A stretch of 57,612 nt of DNA, from contig JACQAO010000072.1 of the NCBI GenBank assembly GCA_016194935.1, positions 1 to 57,612 of the forward strand. Reading direction: 5' to 3'. The notes under the pieces are model-generated. The model saw only the letters and a program-made list of their open reading frames with translations. It made no database searches and was not told the DNA's origin. Positions 1 through 9,406 of this stretch are shown piece after piece; the first letter of the stretch is position 1, and every line of letters begins with the position of its first letter. A program made the position numbers and the translations under genes. This DNA comes from Betaproteobacteria bacterium. GTDB taxonomy: Bacteria > Pseudomonadota > Gammaproteobacteria > Burkholderiales > Rhodocyclaceae.

Positions 1-162
1 ATTATCCGCTTCACAGACCCATCACCACCGCAATCCCCGCTCGGTGGCTCAACCCTCGCGCACGAATCAAATTCCTCGTCCTGGGAACCATTAAAAACCC
101 CGCTGCCGAGCCGTGAGAAATTCAATCGCGGAATTTGGGGGGTTATCAGACCGTTACAGTTT

Positions 163-217
163 AGTGATACTTTGGTACCATTCATAGAGCCACTTTTGGT
201 TTTTGGAAAGTACCACT
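163..217. promoter_or_regulatory. Imperfect inverted repeat upstream of the MocR-type regulator gene
   Basis: AGTGATACTTT at 163-173 faces AAAGTACCACT at 207-217. The second reads AGTGGTACTTT on the other strand, so ten of eleven bases match. The pair ends ten bases before the start codon of the MocR-like gene. MocR/GabR proteins bind repeated sites next to their own promoters, so this is a candidate autoregulatory operator. That function is inferred. The rest of 1-227 shows no gene that I can support. Confidence 0.35.
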
Positions 218-227
218 CCGCTACCCG

Positions 228-1718
228 ATGCATGTTCCGCTTGGCGATTTGATTCTTACCGGCCTTGAGGCCGGCGCGTTCCTTGGCCTGCCGGCGAACC
301 GGCGGGTGTTCGAGCTGGTTCGCCACGCCATTCTCGGCCACCAGTTGCAGGGAGGGGCCAAGCTGCCGTCGACGCGCGACCTGGCGATTGAGCTCGGCCT
401 CTCCCGCAATACCGTGCTGGCGGCATACGAGCAACTGCTTGCCGAAGGTTACATCGAGGCGCGTAGCGGCAGCGGCAGCTACGTTGCCGATACCCTGCCC
501 AGAGCGCTGGCCCCGGTTCGGCCCAAGCCCGCCCGCCAGGCGGGCGGCGCTGCGCCGCGCGAGCTGTCGCGGCGTGGCCGTATGCTGACGGCGACGCCTT
601 CGGACAAGTGTTACGAAATCCAGGAATTCGTTGCCGGGGCCAACGATTTTTCCGCCTTCCCGCACAAGCTCTGGCAACGCTTGCAGAACAAGCATTGGCG
701 CTCGCCCGAGCCGGCTTTCCTGGACTACGCCCGGGCCGGCGGCTACCAGCCGCTGCGTGAATCGCTCACCGAGTACCTGCGCGTGTCGCGTTCGGTGCGG
801 CTCAACCCCGACCAGGTGCTGATCACCGCCGGCACCCAGCAGTCGCTCGACCTTTGCGCTCGCTTGCTGACCGACGGCGGGGACATGGTGTGGATGGAAA
901 ACCCCGGCTACTGGGGCGCGCGGCGCATCTTCGAGGCCAACGACCTGAACCTGCGACCGGTGGCGGTCGATGCCGAGGGCATCGCCCCGAGCGCCGCGGA
1001 CCTGCAAACCGCGCCGCGCATGATCTATGTCACGCCTTCGCACCAGTATCCGACCGATGTGGTGATGGGCTTGTCGCGGCGGCGGCTGCTGATCGAGTTC
1101 GCGGGGCGCAAGGGCGCCTGGATACTCGAAGACGACTACGACAGCGAATTCCGCTACGGCGGCAGGCCGCTGGCTTCGTTGCAGGGCCTCGACAGCCATG
1201 CCAGGGTGATCTACCTCGGCACTTTTTCCAAGGTACTCTACCCCGGCATCCGCATCGGTTATGTGGTGGTGCCGCCCGACCTGATCGAATCCTTCCGCAC
1301 CGGCCTGTCGGACATCCACCGGCCCGGCCAGATGGCGGTGCAGGCGGCGCTGTCGGACTTCATCCGGCTGGGGCATTTCTCGTCCCACATCCGCAACGTC
1401 CGAGCCCGCTATGGCAAGTGTCGTGCGCTGCTGCAGCAGTGCCTGCAAAAAAAATTGCTGCCACAGGCGCGGCTGTCGAATGCCGACACCGGCCTGCATC
1501 TGGTGATCCACCTGCCTGAGCATTGCGACGATGTGCTGCTGGTGGCCCAGGCCAAGCGCCGCCAGCTCGACGTCAAGCCGCTGTCTTCCTACTACGTGGC
1601 GCCGCCCCTGACGCGCGGCGTGGTGGTCGGCTACGGCTACACGCCGCAGGAACAGATCATGCCGTCGGCCCTGCGCCTGGCCGATCTGGTCAATCGGCAC
1701 ATCCGCGCTACCGGCTAA
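228..1718 (+). CDS. MocR/PdxR-family transcriptional regulator (GntR HTH fused to an aminotransferase-like domain)
   Basis: 496 residues, the usual MocR length. An N-terminal GntR winged helix (about residues 18-86, with the motif LPSTRDLAIELGLSRNTV and the wing SGSGSYV) is followed by a fold-type I aminotransferase domain. The likely PLP lysine is K335 in the TFSK motif. Proteins of this family (PdxR, GabR, TauR) use PLP as effector ligand or cofactor and control nearby amine or amino-acid genes. The gene converges on the agmatinase with nine bases between stop codons. The class III aminotransferase lies just beyond, so it probably regulates that pair. The inverted repeat at 163-217 could be its operator. 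The poly-A run near 1447 leaves the frame intact. The family call is firm and the target genes are inferred. Confidence 0.92.
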   Translation: MHVPLGDLILTGLEAGAFLGLPANRRVFELVRHAILGHQLQGGAKLPSTRDLAIELGLSRNTVLAAYEQLLAEGYIEARSGSGSYVADTLPRALAPVRPKPARQAGGAAPRELSRRGRMLTATPSDKCYEIQEFVAGANDFSAFPHKLWQRLQNKHWRSPEPAFLDYARAGGYQPLRESLTEYLRVSRSVRLNPDQVLITAGTQQSLDLCARLLTDGGDMVWMENPGYWGARRIFEANDLNLRPVAVDAEGIAPSAADLQTAPRMIYVTPSHQYPTDVVMGLSRRRLLIEFAGRKGAWILEDDYDSEFRYGGRPLASLQGLDSHARVIYLGTFSKVLYPGIRIGYVVVPPDLIESFRTGLSDIHRPGQMAVQAALSDFIRLGHFSSHIRNVRARYGKCRALLQQCLQKKLLPQARLSNADTGLHLVIHLPEHCDDVLLVAQAKRRQLDVKPLSSYYVAPPLTRGVVVGYGYTPQEQIMPSALRLADLVNRHIRATG

Positions 1719-1727
1719 GCCGGAGTC

Positions 1728-2669
1728 TTATTCCCGGCGTGCCGCAAGCAGGCCGCACAGATGCGTCCAGACAAACACTGCGGCGGCATGGCTGGTCAGC
1801 TCTGCGTGGTCGTAGGGCGGCGATACTTCAACGCAATCCATGCCGGCCCAGGGCAGGTCGTACAGGGCTTCCAATACGCTCAGAACCTGGCTGGTGTTGA
1901 GACCACCCGGCTCCGGCGTGCCGGTGCCGGGGGCGAAGGCCGGATCCAGGCAGTCGATGTCCAGGGTCAGATAGGTCGGCGGATTGCCGGCGGCGGCGAT
2001 GCGCCGGCGGATTTCATCGAGCATAGTCGTCAACTGTTCCGGACTCTCCAGGCCGCGCAATTCACGCGCCGTGAATACCCGGCCACCCACGCTATTCACG
2101 TACTCCCGCGCTTCGCGGAGACCGGAGGAACGGATGCCGATCTGCATGGTCGCCGCCGGGATCACCAGCCCCTCCTGGATCGCTTCGTAGGTCCAGGTGC
2201 CGTGTCCCGAGGCCTCGCCGAAATGATCTGTCCAGGTATCGCAATGCGCGTCGAAATGCACCAGCGCCAAAGGCCGGCCATGGCGCTCGCGCTGGGCGCG
2301 CAGCAGCGACAGCGTCACCGAGTGGTCGCCGCCGAGCCAGCAGACGTAGTGGCGTCCCAGCGCAGCGAAGGCCAGGCGCTGCAACTCCTGGCGCGCCGCT
2401 TCGATGCCGGTGTTGGGCAGCATCAGGTCGCCCAGGTCGGTCAGAAAATTCGTCGGGCTGACATCGAAAAGCGGATGAACGCCATCGCAGAGCATCTGGC
2501 TGGCGCGTCGAATCGCCTCCGGCGCGAAACGCGCACCGGGGCGGTTGGTCACGGCGCCATCGAAGGGAACGCCGGCCACCGCGTAACGCCGGCTGGCGTC
2601 GTCGTGCGGCGCGCCGAGAAAGCTGTTGGCGGAAAGATAGGGAAAGCCATACATCCGCGCGTGCATCAT
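1728..2669 (-). CDS. speB: Agmatinase / ureohydrolase family protein
   Basis: 313 residues from the ATG at 2669, chosen because AAGGAG lies seven bases upstream; a longer open frame to 2774 lacks such a site and has a non-family leader. The binuclear manganese motifs are intact: GGDHS (H116), DAHCD (D140, H142, D144) and DIDCLDP (D237, D239), followed by GTGTPEPGG. The sequence closely follows E. coli SpeB, which hydrolyses agmatine to putrescine and urea. Related ureohydrolases use guanidinobutyrate, other guanidino acids or guanidine, so the substrate is not settled. It is divergent from the aminotransferase at 2818 across a roughly 150-base promoter region and convergent with the MocR regulator. 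The fold and chemistry are firm; the substrate is only probable. Confidence 0.85.
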   Translation of the reverse strand: MMHARMYGFPYLSANSFLGAPHDDASRRYAVAGVPFDGAVTNRPGARFAPEAIRRASQMLCDGVHPLFDVSPTNFLTDLGDLMLPNTGIEAARQELQRLAFAALGRHYVCWLGGDHSVTLSLLRAQRERHGRPLALVHFDAHCDTWTDHFGEASGHGTWTYEAIQEGLVIPAATMQIGIRSSGLREAREYVNSVGGRVFTARELRGLESPEQLTTMLDEIRRRIAAAGNPPTYLTLDIDCLDPAFAPGTGTPEPGGLNTSQVLSVLEALYDLPWAGMDCVEVSPPYDHAELTSHAAAVFVWTHLCGLLAARRE

Positions 2670-2817
2670 TGTGTTGCTCCTTGTAGTGAACATGGTAAAC
2701 ATTGACGACTGTCCTGCTTCTTCCAGAGCCACTTGGTTGTGCCGGAAGCAGGCCACTTTTCTGGCGGATGGCATTTACAATTTTACTATTACAGCCTCCA
2801 TCGCCGAAAGCATACAA

Positions 2818-4176
2818 ATGCCAGCCGCCATTATCGCTGCAACCCTGCAAGACATCCACCGGCGCGAGGGCGCCGCTTTCCTCGCAGCGCATCAACGTAG
2901 CCGTGCGCTGGCCGCAGAAACCGCACCGCATTTCCTCTACGGCGTGCCGCTGCACTGGATGCACGACTGGGCGACGCCGGCGCCGTTGTTCGTGCGCGAG
3001 GCCAGCGGCGCCAGTTTTACCTGCGTCGATGGTCACGTCTATGCCGATTTCTGTCTTGGCGATACTGGCGCAATGTTCGGCCACAGCCCGGCCCCGGTTG
3101 CGCGCGCCATCGCGGCGCAGGCGGCGCGCGGGTTGACGACCATGCTGCCATCGGCTGATGCGGCGGAAGTCGGCCGCCTGCTGGCCGAGAAATTCGCTTT
3201 GCCCTTCTGGCAATTGGCGACCACCGCCAGCGACGCTAATCGCTACGCGCTGCGCTGGGCGCGCGCCGTCACCGGGCGGCGTCACATTGTGGTGTTCGAC
3301 GGTTGCTACCACGGCACGGTCGACGACACCCTGGTCGATCTGGTCGACGGCGTCGTCCAGGCCCGCGCCAGCTTGCTTGGCCAGGCGCACGACGTTTCGC
3401 AATTCACCCGCGTCGTGGACTTCAACGACCTGGCCGCGCTGGAGGCGGCGCTGGCCGACTGCCAGGTCGCCTGCGTCATCACCGAGCCGGCGCTGACCAA
3501 CATCGGCATGGTGCTGCCCGAAGCCGGTTTTCTTGAGGGCGTGCGGCGGCTGACGCAAAAATACGGCAGCCTGTTGTTGATCGACGAGACGCACACCATC
3601 AGCAGCGGGCCGGGCGGCGCCGCCCGCGCACTGGGTATCCAGCCCGACCTGCTGGTGATCGGCAAGCCCATCGCCGGCGGCTTGCCCTGCGCTGTTTATG
3701 GCTTCACTGCCGCGTTGGCCGAACGCATGCTGCGCGCCAGGAACGCCGCGCCGTCGGGACACTCGGGTATCGGCACCACCCTCACCGCCAATGCCATGAC
3801 GATGGCGGCGTTGCGCGCCAATCTTGCCGAAGTGATGACCCCGGCTGCCTATGCCCGCATGCTGCCGCTGGCCGAGACCCTGGCCGATGGCCTGCGCGCG
3901 GCCATCGCGCGGTTTTCCCTGCCCTGGAGCGTTACCCAAATTGGCGCCCGCGCCGAATTCCAGTTCAGCGCCCGCCCGCCGCGCAACGGACGCGAGGCGG
4001 AAGCTGGCTTCAACCCCTTGCTGGAGCGGGTGATTCACCTCTATCTACTGAATCGCGGCGTTATGATCACGCCCTTCCACAATATGACACTGGTCTGTCC
4101 AGAGACCGGCATCGAGGCAGTCAATCTGTTGTTGCGAGTCTTCGAGGAATGCCTGGAGGAGATTACACGGCGCTAA
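2818..4176 (+). CDS. Class III PLP-dependent aminotransferase (glutamate-1-semialdehyde aminomutase-like)
   Basis: 452 residues from the ATG at 2818. The open frame reaches further upstream, but that part overlaps the divergent promoter and does not resemble the family. Class III hallmarks are the cofactor aspartate in LLIDETHT (D256) and the PLP lysine in VIGKPIAGG (K283). The fold is that of glutamate-1-semialdehyde aminomutase and omega-aminotransferases. Lying beside an agmatinase and a MocR regulator, it plausibly transaminates an amine or omega-amino acid such as putrescine or aminobutyrate. It is unlikely to be HemL, which normally sits in haem contexts and is shorter. Its stop lies one base from the convergent prfB stop. 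Substrate unknown. Confidence 0.82.
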   Translation: MPAAIIAATLQDIHRREGAAFLAAHQRSRALAAETAPHFLYGVPLHWMHDWATPAPLFVREASGASFTCVDGHVYADFCLGDTGAMFGHSPAPVARAIAAQAARGLTTMLPSADAAEVGRLLAEKFALPFWQLATTASDANRYALRWARAVTGRRHIVVFDGCYHGTVDDTLVDLVDGVVQARASLLGQAHDVSQFTRVVDFNDLAALEAALADCQVACVITEPALTNIGMVLPEAGFLEGVRRLTQKYGSLLLIDETHTISSGPGGAARALGIQPDLLVIGKPIAGGLPCAVYGFTAALAERMLRARNAAPSGHSGIGTTLTANAMTMAALRANLAEVMTPAAYARMLPLAETLADGLRAAIARFSLPWSVTQIGARAEFQFSARPPRNGREAEAGFNPLLERVIHLYLLNRGVMITPFHNMTLVCPETGIEAVNLLLRVFEECLEEITRR

Positions 4177-4177
4177 G

Positions 4178-5282
4178 TTACACGCCTTGTTTCAAGCTGG
4201 CTTCGATGAACGGATCGAGATCGCCGTCGAGCACTTTTTGCGTGTTGGAGGTTTCCACGTTGGTGCGCAGATCCTTGATACGGCTTTGGTCCAGCACATA
4301 GCTGCGAATCTGGTGGCCCCAGCCGACATCGCTCTTGCTGGCTTCCAGCTTGTCGGTTTCGGCCTGGCGCTTGCGCAACTCGGCTTCGTACAGGCGCGAC
4401 TTGAGCATGGTCATGGCTTCGGCGCGGTTGCGGTGCTGCGAGCGGTCGCTCTGGCATTGCACGACGATACCGGAAGGAACGTGAGTGATGCGGATGGCAG
4501 AGTCGGTCTTGTTGATGTGTTGACCACCGGCGCCGGAAGCGCGGAAAGTGTCTACCCGCAAGTCCGCCGGGTTGATGTCGATCTCAATCGAGTCGTCCAC
4601 CTCTGGATAGACGAAGATGCTGGCGAACGAAGTATGCCGTCCACCCGACGAGTCGAACGGACTCTTGCGCACCAGGCGGTGCACCCCGGTTTCGGTGCGC
4701 AGAAAACCGTAAGCGTATTCGCCTTCGACCTTGACCGAGGCGCTGCGGATGCCGGCCACGTCGCCCGGCGTTTCTTCCAGCAGTTCGGTCTTGAAACCCT
4801 TGCGTTCGCAGTAGCGCAGATATTGGCGCAGCAGCATGCTGGCCCAGTCGCAGGCCTCGGTGCCGCCGGCGCCGGCCTGGATGTCGATGAAACAGTGATT
4901 GGGATCGGCGGGGTGGGAGAACATGCGGCGGAATTCCAAGTCCGCGACAATGCGTTCCATTTCCGTCAGGTCGGTGACGACGCTGTTGAGCGTATCTTCG
5001 TCGTCCTCGCCGCGCGCCAGCTCGAACAGATCGCCGCTGTCGGCCAGATGCTGGCTGAGATTGCGCAGCGTCAGCACCACGTCTTCGAGTTGTTTTTTCT
5101 CCCTGCCCAGCGCCTGGGCGCGTTCCGCGTTGTCCCAGACTTTCGGGTCTTCCAGCGCGCGGCTCAGTTCTTCAAGTTTCTCTGCTTTGGCAGCGAAGTC
5201 AAAGGTACCTCCGTAATTCGTCGCCGCGCCCGGCGAGGTCAGCAAGATGATTGGCGATGGCGTTGATGCGTTCGGCTTCCAT
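4178..5282 (-). CDS. prfB: Peptide chain release factor 2, expressed through programmed +1 frameshift
   Basis: The start is ATG at 5282. Frame 0 runs 27 codons, ending ...RRYL, to an in-frame TGA at 5201-5199. A +1 slip at CTT TGA C continues for 340 codons, giving 367 residues (E. coli RF2 has 365). The downstream frame contains the SPF tripeptide that reads UGA stops (within [10 protein letters not shown]) and the catalytic GGQ loop ([13 protein letters not shown]). RF2 terminates translation at UGA and UAA in the cytoplasm. It follows recJ on the same strand. The usual betaproteobacterial downstream partner lysS is absent; an aminotransferase converges instead. A naive annotation would start this gene out of frame near 5302. 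Confidence 0.96.
5199..5213 (-). promoter_or_regulatory. prfB programmed +1 ribosomal frameshift site
   Basis: On the minus strand the sequence reads CGGAGG TAC CTT TGA C: an internal Shine-Dalgarno-like GGAGG at 5212-5208, three bases, the slippery CTT at 5204-5202, then the poorly terminated TGA C context. This matches the E. coli prfB autoregulatory site in order and spacing. Low RF2 makes ribosomes pause at UGA and slip +1, which raises RF2 production. Confidence 0.96.
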
Positions 5283-5312
5283 GGGGATTCCTGAAAAATC
5301 AAACGCGAATTA

Positions 5313-5353
5313 TACCCTCAAGGGTACAAGTACCCTCAAGGGTACAAGTACCC
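5313..5353. repeat. Two-copy 18-bp tandem repeat with overlapping palindromes between recJ and prfB
   Basis: The unit TACCCTCAAGGGTACAAG occurs at 5313-5330 and 5331-5348, followed by TACCC. Each unit holds a hairpin TACCCT-CA-AGGGTA, and unit junctions form a second one, GGGTAC-AA-GTACCC. Alternative mutually exclusive stem-loops are therefore possible in the recJ-prfB transcript, just upstream of the prfB start. It could be a processing site, an attenuator, a protein-binding site or a simple duplication. No function is established. Confidence 0.8.
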
Positions 5354-5375
5354 GCCTCGTCCCCCCATCCGACGA

Positions 5376-7088
5376 TCAGGCTGCTTCAAAGTGTTCCAGC
5401 ATCAACTGCACGCTGGCGAGACCGTTGTATTCGTTTATAGCGAGCCGGTAGGCGGCGCGGATGCGCGGCGGGGCGGCGTCGGCGAAATTGAACTGAATGG
5501 CCTCGAAGCGCGCGCCATTCCTGGAGAGCGTCAGCTTGAGGTGTTTGTCCTTGAGGATGCGCTGGCGTTCCACTGCGAATTCGTCGGCGAACAGCGGCGC
5601 AGGGAAGCCCTGGCCCCATATCTGGGCTTGCAACAGGCGCGCCGATTCCAATGACATGTATCCGGTTTCCAATGCACCGTCGGTTTCCAGCGTGCGCGTC
5701 AGGTCGGCGGGGGAGAGCAGGGCCTGCACCACTGCCTCGAAGGCCTGCTCGAACAGCGGCAGGTCGGACTCGCGCAAAGTCACTCCGGCGGCGGCGGCGT
5801 GGCCGCCGAAGCGCAGCAAAAGATTCGGGTGGCGCTTGGCGACCAAGTCCAGCGCGTCGCGCAGATGTAGGCCGGGAATCGAGCGGCCGGAGCCTTTGAC
5901 TTCGCCCGCGTTGCCGCGCGCCAGGGCGAAGGTCGGGCGGTGCAGCTTGTCCTTGATGCGCGAGGCGAGAATGCCGATGACCCCTTGATGCCAGGATGGG
6001 TCGAACAGCGCGAGACTGGCGCGGTTGGCGATGCCATCGCTGTCGGCCTCGATGCGCTCAAGCAGCAACAGGGCCTCCTCCTGCATGCCGACCTCGATGA
6101 AGCGCCGCTCGCGGTTCAGGGCGTCGAGTTGCTGGGCGATGTTGAGCGCCCGCGCCGGGTCGTCGGTGCTCAGGCATTCGATGCCCAGCGCCATGTCGGA
6201 GAGCCGTCCGGCGGCATTCAGGCGTGGGCCGAGGGCGAAGCCCAGGTCGAAGGTCGAGGCGGTTTCCGCGCTGCGTCCCGCTGCGCGGAACAAGGCCAGG
6301 ATGCCAGGCTGCATCCTGCCTTCGCGCATGCGGGCAAGCCCCTGCGCCACCAGGATGCGGTTGTTGCGGTCGAGCGGCACCACGTCGGCGACAGTGCCAA
6401 GAGCGACCAGGTCGAGCAGCGCGCCGAGATTTGGTTCCGGGCGCGCGGCAAAGGCCCCGCGCCGGCGCAATTCGGCGCGCAGCGCCAGCATGACGTAGAA
6501 CATCACCCCGACGCCGGCCAGCGCCTTGCTCGGGAAGCCGCAGCCGGGCTGGTTGGGATTGACGATGACGGCGGCATCGGGCAGCGTGTCGCCCGGCAGA
6601 TGGTGATCGGTGATCAGCGTGGTCATGCCGAGCCGTTTGGCCTCGGCGACACCGTCGACGCTGGCGATGCCGTTGTCGACGGTAATGATGAGATCGAGTT
6701 TTTCAAATGCTCGCGCGGCAAGTTGCACGATCTCCGGCGTCAGGCCGTAGCCGTATTCGAAGCGGTTGGGTACCAGGTAATCGACCCTCGCGCCGAAGCT
6801 GCGCAGCGCGCGCAGGCCCACGGCGCAGGCGGTGGCGCCATCGCAATCGTAGTCGGCGACGATCAACAAACGTTGTTGCGCGGCGATGGCGTCGGCCAGC
6901 AGGCAGGCCGCTTCCTCTGCGCCGCGCAACTGGCCGGGCGGCAGCAGCGCCGACAACTGCGTGTCGAGTTCCTCCGGGCGGGCGATGCCACGCGCCGCGT
7001 AGAGCCGCGCCAGCAAGGGCGGGATGCCTTGCTGTTCGAGCATCAAGCTGGCTTTGAGCGGCGTGCGTCGGGTAACGATCCGGGTCAT
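5376..7088 (-). CDS. recJ: Single-stranded-DNA-specific 5'-3' exonuclease RecJ
   Basis: 570 residues, typical for RecJ. DHH phosphoesterase motifs appear in order: VADYDCDGATA near residue 78, TDHHLPG with the DHH signature, and the DHHA1 part with SGRSIPGLHLRDAL and FGGHAAAAGVTL. The enzyme degrades single strands 5' to 3' in RecF recombination, mismatch repair and base-excision repair. Its ATG overlaps the TGA of the upstream gene (ATGA at 7088-7085), indicating translational coupling, and it precedes prfB. The COG4255-recJ-prfB order is common in Betaproteobacteria. Confidence 0.96.
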   Translation of the reverse strand: MTRIVTRRTPLKASLMLEQQGIPPLLARLYAARGIARPEELDTQLSALLPPGQLRGAEEAACLLADAIAAQQRLLIVADYDCDGATACAVGLRALRSFGARVDYLVPNRFEYGYGLTPEIVQLAARAFEKLDLIITVDNGIASVDGVAEAKRLGMTTLITDHHLPGDTLPDAAVIVNPNQPGCGFPSKALAGVGVMFYVMLALRAELRRRGAFAARPEPNLGALLDLVALGTVADVVPLDRNNRILVAQGLARMREGRMQPGILALFRAAGRSAETASTFDLGFALGPRLNAAGRLSDMALGIECLSTDDPARALNIAQQLDALNRERRFIEVGMQEEALLLLERIEADSDGIANRASLALFDPSWHQGVIGILASRIKDKLHRPTFALARGNAGEVKGSGRSIPGLHLRDALDLVAKRHPNLLLRFGGHAAAAGVTLRESDLPLFEQAFEAVVQALLSPADLTRTLETDGALETGYMSLESARLLQAQIWGQGFPAPLFADEFAVERQRILKDKHLKLTLSRNGARFEAIQFNFADAAPPRIRAAYRLAINEYNGLASVQLMLEHFEAA

Positions 7089-8104
7089 GGTGCGTAGCTC
7101 AGTGCGTGCAGCGATTGTGGGCGACGCCAGAATTTCAGCGCAGCGCCGCGCGTCAGGGTCAGGTCGAGTATGGCTTCGTCGCCGAGGGCGGTCAGGCGCA
7201 GGCGGTTGATGCGACCTGCGCGCAAGGACTGCCGTAGCGGTTGCAGCCAGTCGCGCTCGATGTCCAGCAGTGCAGCACGCCAGGCCAGTGCGTCAAGTTG
7301 CTGCGTGGCGGCTTGCAGTGTATCCAGCAGCAGCAGGCTTCCTTGCGGCAGCGCGTCCGGCGTGGTCGGGGCAGCACTGTGGGCGATGCCCCTCCATGCC
7401 GCCAGGCCGTTGAGCAGGGGGTGATTGCCAGCCACATTCTGGTAAAAAAAAGCAGCAGAATCCGCGCGCGGCGGCAGCCTGCCTGCGCCCCAGAACCACA
7501 GCGAGTTGAGCGCGGGACGCCCTGCGGCTTCGCGCTGCGCATTCAGCGGCAGGGTGTGCAGCCGCATTTGCACTTCGTTGCCGATGCGTCGCCATAGAGC
7601 CGCATCTTCGCCGCCCGGTAATGGATTTGCGTTGCCGGCGACTGCGGAGGGCGGCAGGGTCATCAGCTGCGGTAGTTGGCGCAGTTTCAGATAAGCCCGA
7701 CCCGGTTCCCCAGCGTGCAATTCGCCCACTTCGGCCAGCAGCGGCGCGAGGGTTGCGACGATTTGTTGCATTTCGTCAGCAGAGATTCCAGCATCGCCTG
7801 CGGCTTCAACTTGAAGCGTCATTCGCTTCTGTTCGACCTTCAGGCAAGCCGGGTCGGCGCACAGCCAGAGTTCTTCGCCCGGATCGATCCCTTCGCCCAG
7901 CAAACGCAAAGCCGCAGCAGGCGGCTGTGGTTGATCAATGCCGAAAGCCCCGCACAGCCAGTGTTCCAGCGGCTGTGGCGGCTGCCAGGCCTGCTGTCCG
8001 CGCCCGAGCAGCCAGGACAGTGCCGGCAAATCCAGATCGAACGCGGTGTCGCGGAGCGCCTTGCCGGGCCACAGCAGGCCGGGAAGCACCAGGTGAGTTT
8101 GCAT
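7085..8104 (-). CDS. Conserved protein of unknown function, COG4255/RpfE-like
   Basis: 339 residues with no signal peptide or clear catalytic motif. The N-terminus (LVLPGLLWPGKALRDTAFDL) and the later NSLWFWGAGRLP stretch recall the betaproteobacterial COG4255 family, sometimes labelled RpfE-like or phosphoglycerate-mutase-like and regularly found directly upstream of recJ. It is coupled to recJ by a four-base overlap and is divergent from lolC with about 21 bases between starts. The biochemical role is unknown; linkage to recJ suggests co-expression only. Confidence 0.7.
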   Translation of the reverse strand: MQTHLVLPGLLWPGKALRDTAFDLDLPALSWLLGRGQQAWQPPQPLEHWLCGAFGIDQPQPPAAALRLLGEGIDPGEELWLCADPACLKVEQKRMTLQVEAAGDAGISADEMQQIVATLAPLLAEVGELHAGEPGRAYLKLRQLPQLMTLPPSAVAGNANPLPGGEDAALWRRIGNEVQMRLHTLPLNAQREAAGRPALNSLWFWGAGRLPPRADSAAFFYQNVAGNHPLLNGLAAWRGIAHSAAPTTPDALPQGSLLLLDTLQAATQQLDALAWRAALLDIERDWLQPLRQSLRAGRINRLRLTALGDEAILDLTLTRGAALKFWRRPQSLHALSYAP

Positions 8105-8125
8105 CGCGGCATGTTAACATAGGCC

Positions 8126-9406
8126 ATGAATTACGAACTCTGGATCGGCCTGCGCTACACGCGCGCCAAGAAGCGCGGTGGTGGTAACAACAGCGACGGC
8201 GACGGCAACCGTTTCATCTCCTTCATCTCGATGATTTCCATGCTGGGCATCGCGCTCGGCGTGGCGGCTTTGATCGTGGTGCTGTCGGTGATGAACGGCT
8301 TCCAGAAGGAGTTGCGCACGCGCATTCTTGGCGTGGCATCGCATATCCAGATCACCGGGCCGGACAGCGCCGGCGGCGAGTTGTCCGACTGGAGCAAGGT
8401 GGTGCAGCAAGCCGCACAACAACCACACATACTTGCCGCCGCGCCCTACATTCAGGAGCAGGGCATGCTTTCCTTCGATCAGCAGGTGCGCGGCGCGGTA
8501 GTGCGCGGCGTGCTGCCGCAAGCCGAAGAGAAAGTCGCCGATTTCGAAAAACACATGAAGAGCGGCCAGCTCGCCGCGTTGCGACCCGGCGAGTTCGGCA
8601 TCATTCTCGGCACGGAACTGGCGCGCGCCTTGCAGGTGTATACCGGCGACAAGGTGACGCTGATCGCGCCGCAGGGCATGGTGACGCCGGCAGCACTCCT
8701 GCCGCGCGTGAAGCAGTTCAAGGTGGTCGGCATCTTCGAGGTGGGCATGTACGAATACGATTCCAGTCTTGCCCTGGTGAATCTCGCCGATGCCCAGAAA
8801 CTTTACCGCATGGGCGACAACGTCTCCGGCGTGCGCCTCAAGCTGGACGACCTGTTTGCCGCGCCGCGCGTGGCGCGCGAGCTGTATCGGTTCCTCGATC
8901 CGGATGTCTCGATTACCGACTGGACGCGCGTCAATGCCAACTTTTTCCGCGCCGTAGCGATCGAGAAGAACATGATGTTCCTGATCCTGCTGCTGATCGT
9001 CGCCGTGGCTGCCTTCAACATTGTTTCAGCGCTGGTGATGGCGGTGACCGACAAGCAGGCCGACATCGCCATCCTGCGCACGCTGGGCGCCAGTCCCTTG
9101 AGCATCATGCAGATATTCATCGTCCAGGGCGCGCTGATCGGCGTGATCGGGCTGGCGCTGGGGGTGTCCGGCGGCGTGGCGCTGGCGCTGAATGTCGATG
9201 TGGTGGTGCCGGCCCTCGAACATGTGCTCGGCGTGCATTTTCTTGCCAAGGACGTGTATTACATCTCCGAGCTGCCTTCCGATCTGCAATGGCGTGATGT
9301 CTACATCATCTCCGGCGTGTCTTTCGTTCTGACGCTGCTGGCGACGCTGTACCCGAGCTGGCGCGCTTCGCGCGTCAATCCCGCCGAGGCGCTGCGTTAT
9401 GAATGA
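8126..9406 (+). CDS. lolC: Lipoprotein-releasing ABC transporter permease LolC/LolE
   Basis: 426 residues. An N-terminal transmembrane segment (about residues 30-55, [19 protein letters not shown]) is followed by the [14 protein letters not shown] motif typical of LolC/E, a large periplasmic domain, and three C-terminal membrane segments (from about residue 275) of the FtsX/MacB type. With LolD it extracts outer-membrane lipoproteins from the inner membrane and passes them to LolA. Only one permease gene is present, consistent with a LolF-like homodimer, although a second could lie elsewhere. It overlaps lolD by eight bases. Confidence 0.93.
   Translation: MNYELWIGLRYTRAKKRGGGNNSDGDGNRFISFISMISMLGIALGVAALIVVLSVMNGFQKELRTRILGVASHIQITGPDSAGGELSDWSKVVQQAAQQPHILAAAPYIQEQGMLSFDQQVRGAVVRGVLPQAEEKVADFEKHMKSGQLAALRPGEFGIILGTELARALQVYTGDKVTLIAPQGMVTPAALLPRVKQFKVVGIFEVGMYEYDSSLALVNLADAQKLYRMGDNVSGVRLKLDDLFAAPRVARELYRFLDPDVSITDWTRVNANFFRAVAIEKNMMFLILLLIVAVAAFNIVSALVMAVTDKQADIAILRTLGASPLSIMQIFIVQGALIGVIGLALGVSGGVALALNVDVVVPALEHVLGVHFLAKDVYYISELPSDLQWRDVYIISGVSFVLTLLATLYPSWRASRVNPAEALRYE

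Noticed and set aside
1446..1456. A-run in the MocR gene as phase-variable switch
   Set aside because: The reading frame is intact and a single homopolymer of this length is common by chance.
2092..4038. 648-residue minus-strand open frame
   Set aside because: It is antisense to the aminotransferase and crosses into the agmatinase; composition is low-complexity (RRR, GQR) as expected for GC-rich shadow frames.
4187..5266. 359-residue plus-strand frame over prfB
   Set aside because: Shadow of prfB, which shows clear GGQ and SPF motifs on the other strand.
5940..7097. 385-residue plus-strand frame over recJ
   Set aside because: Antisense shadow of recJ; no family resemblance.
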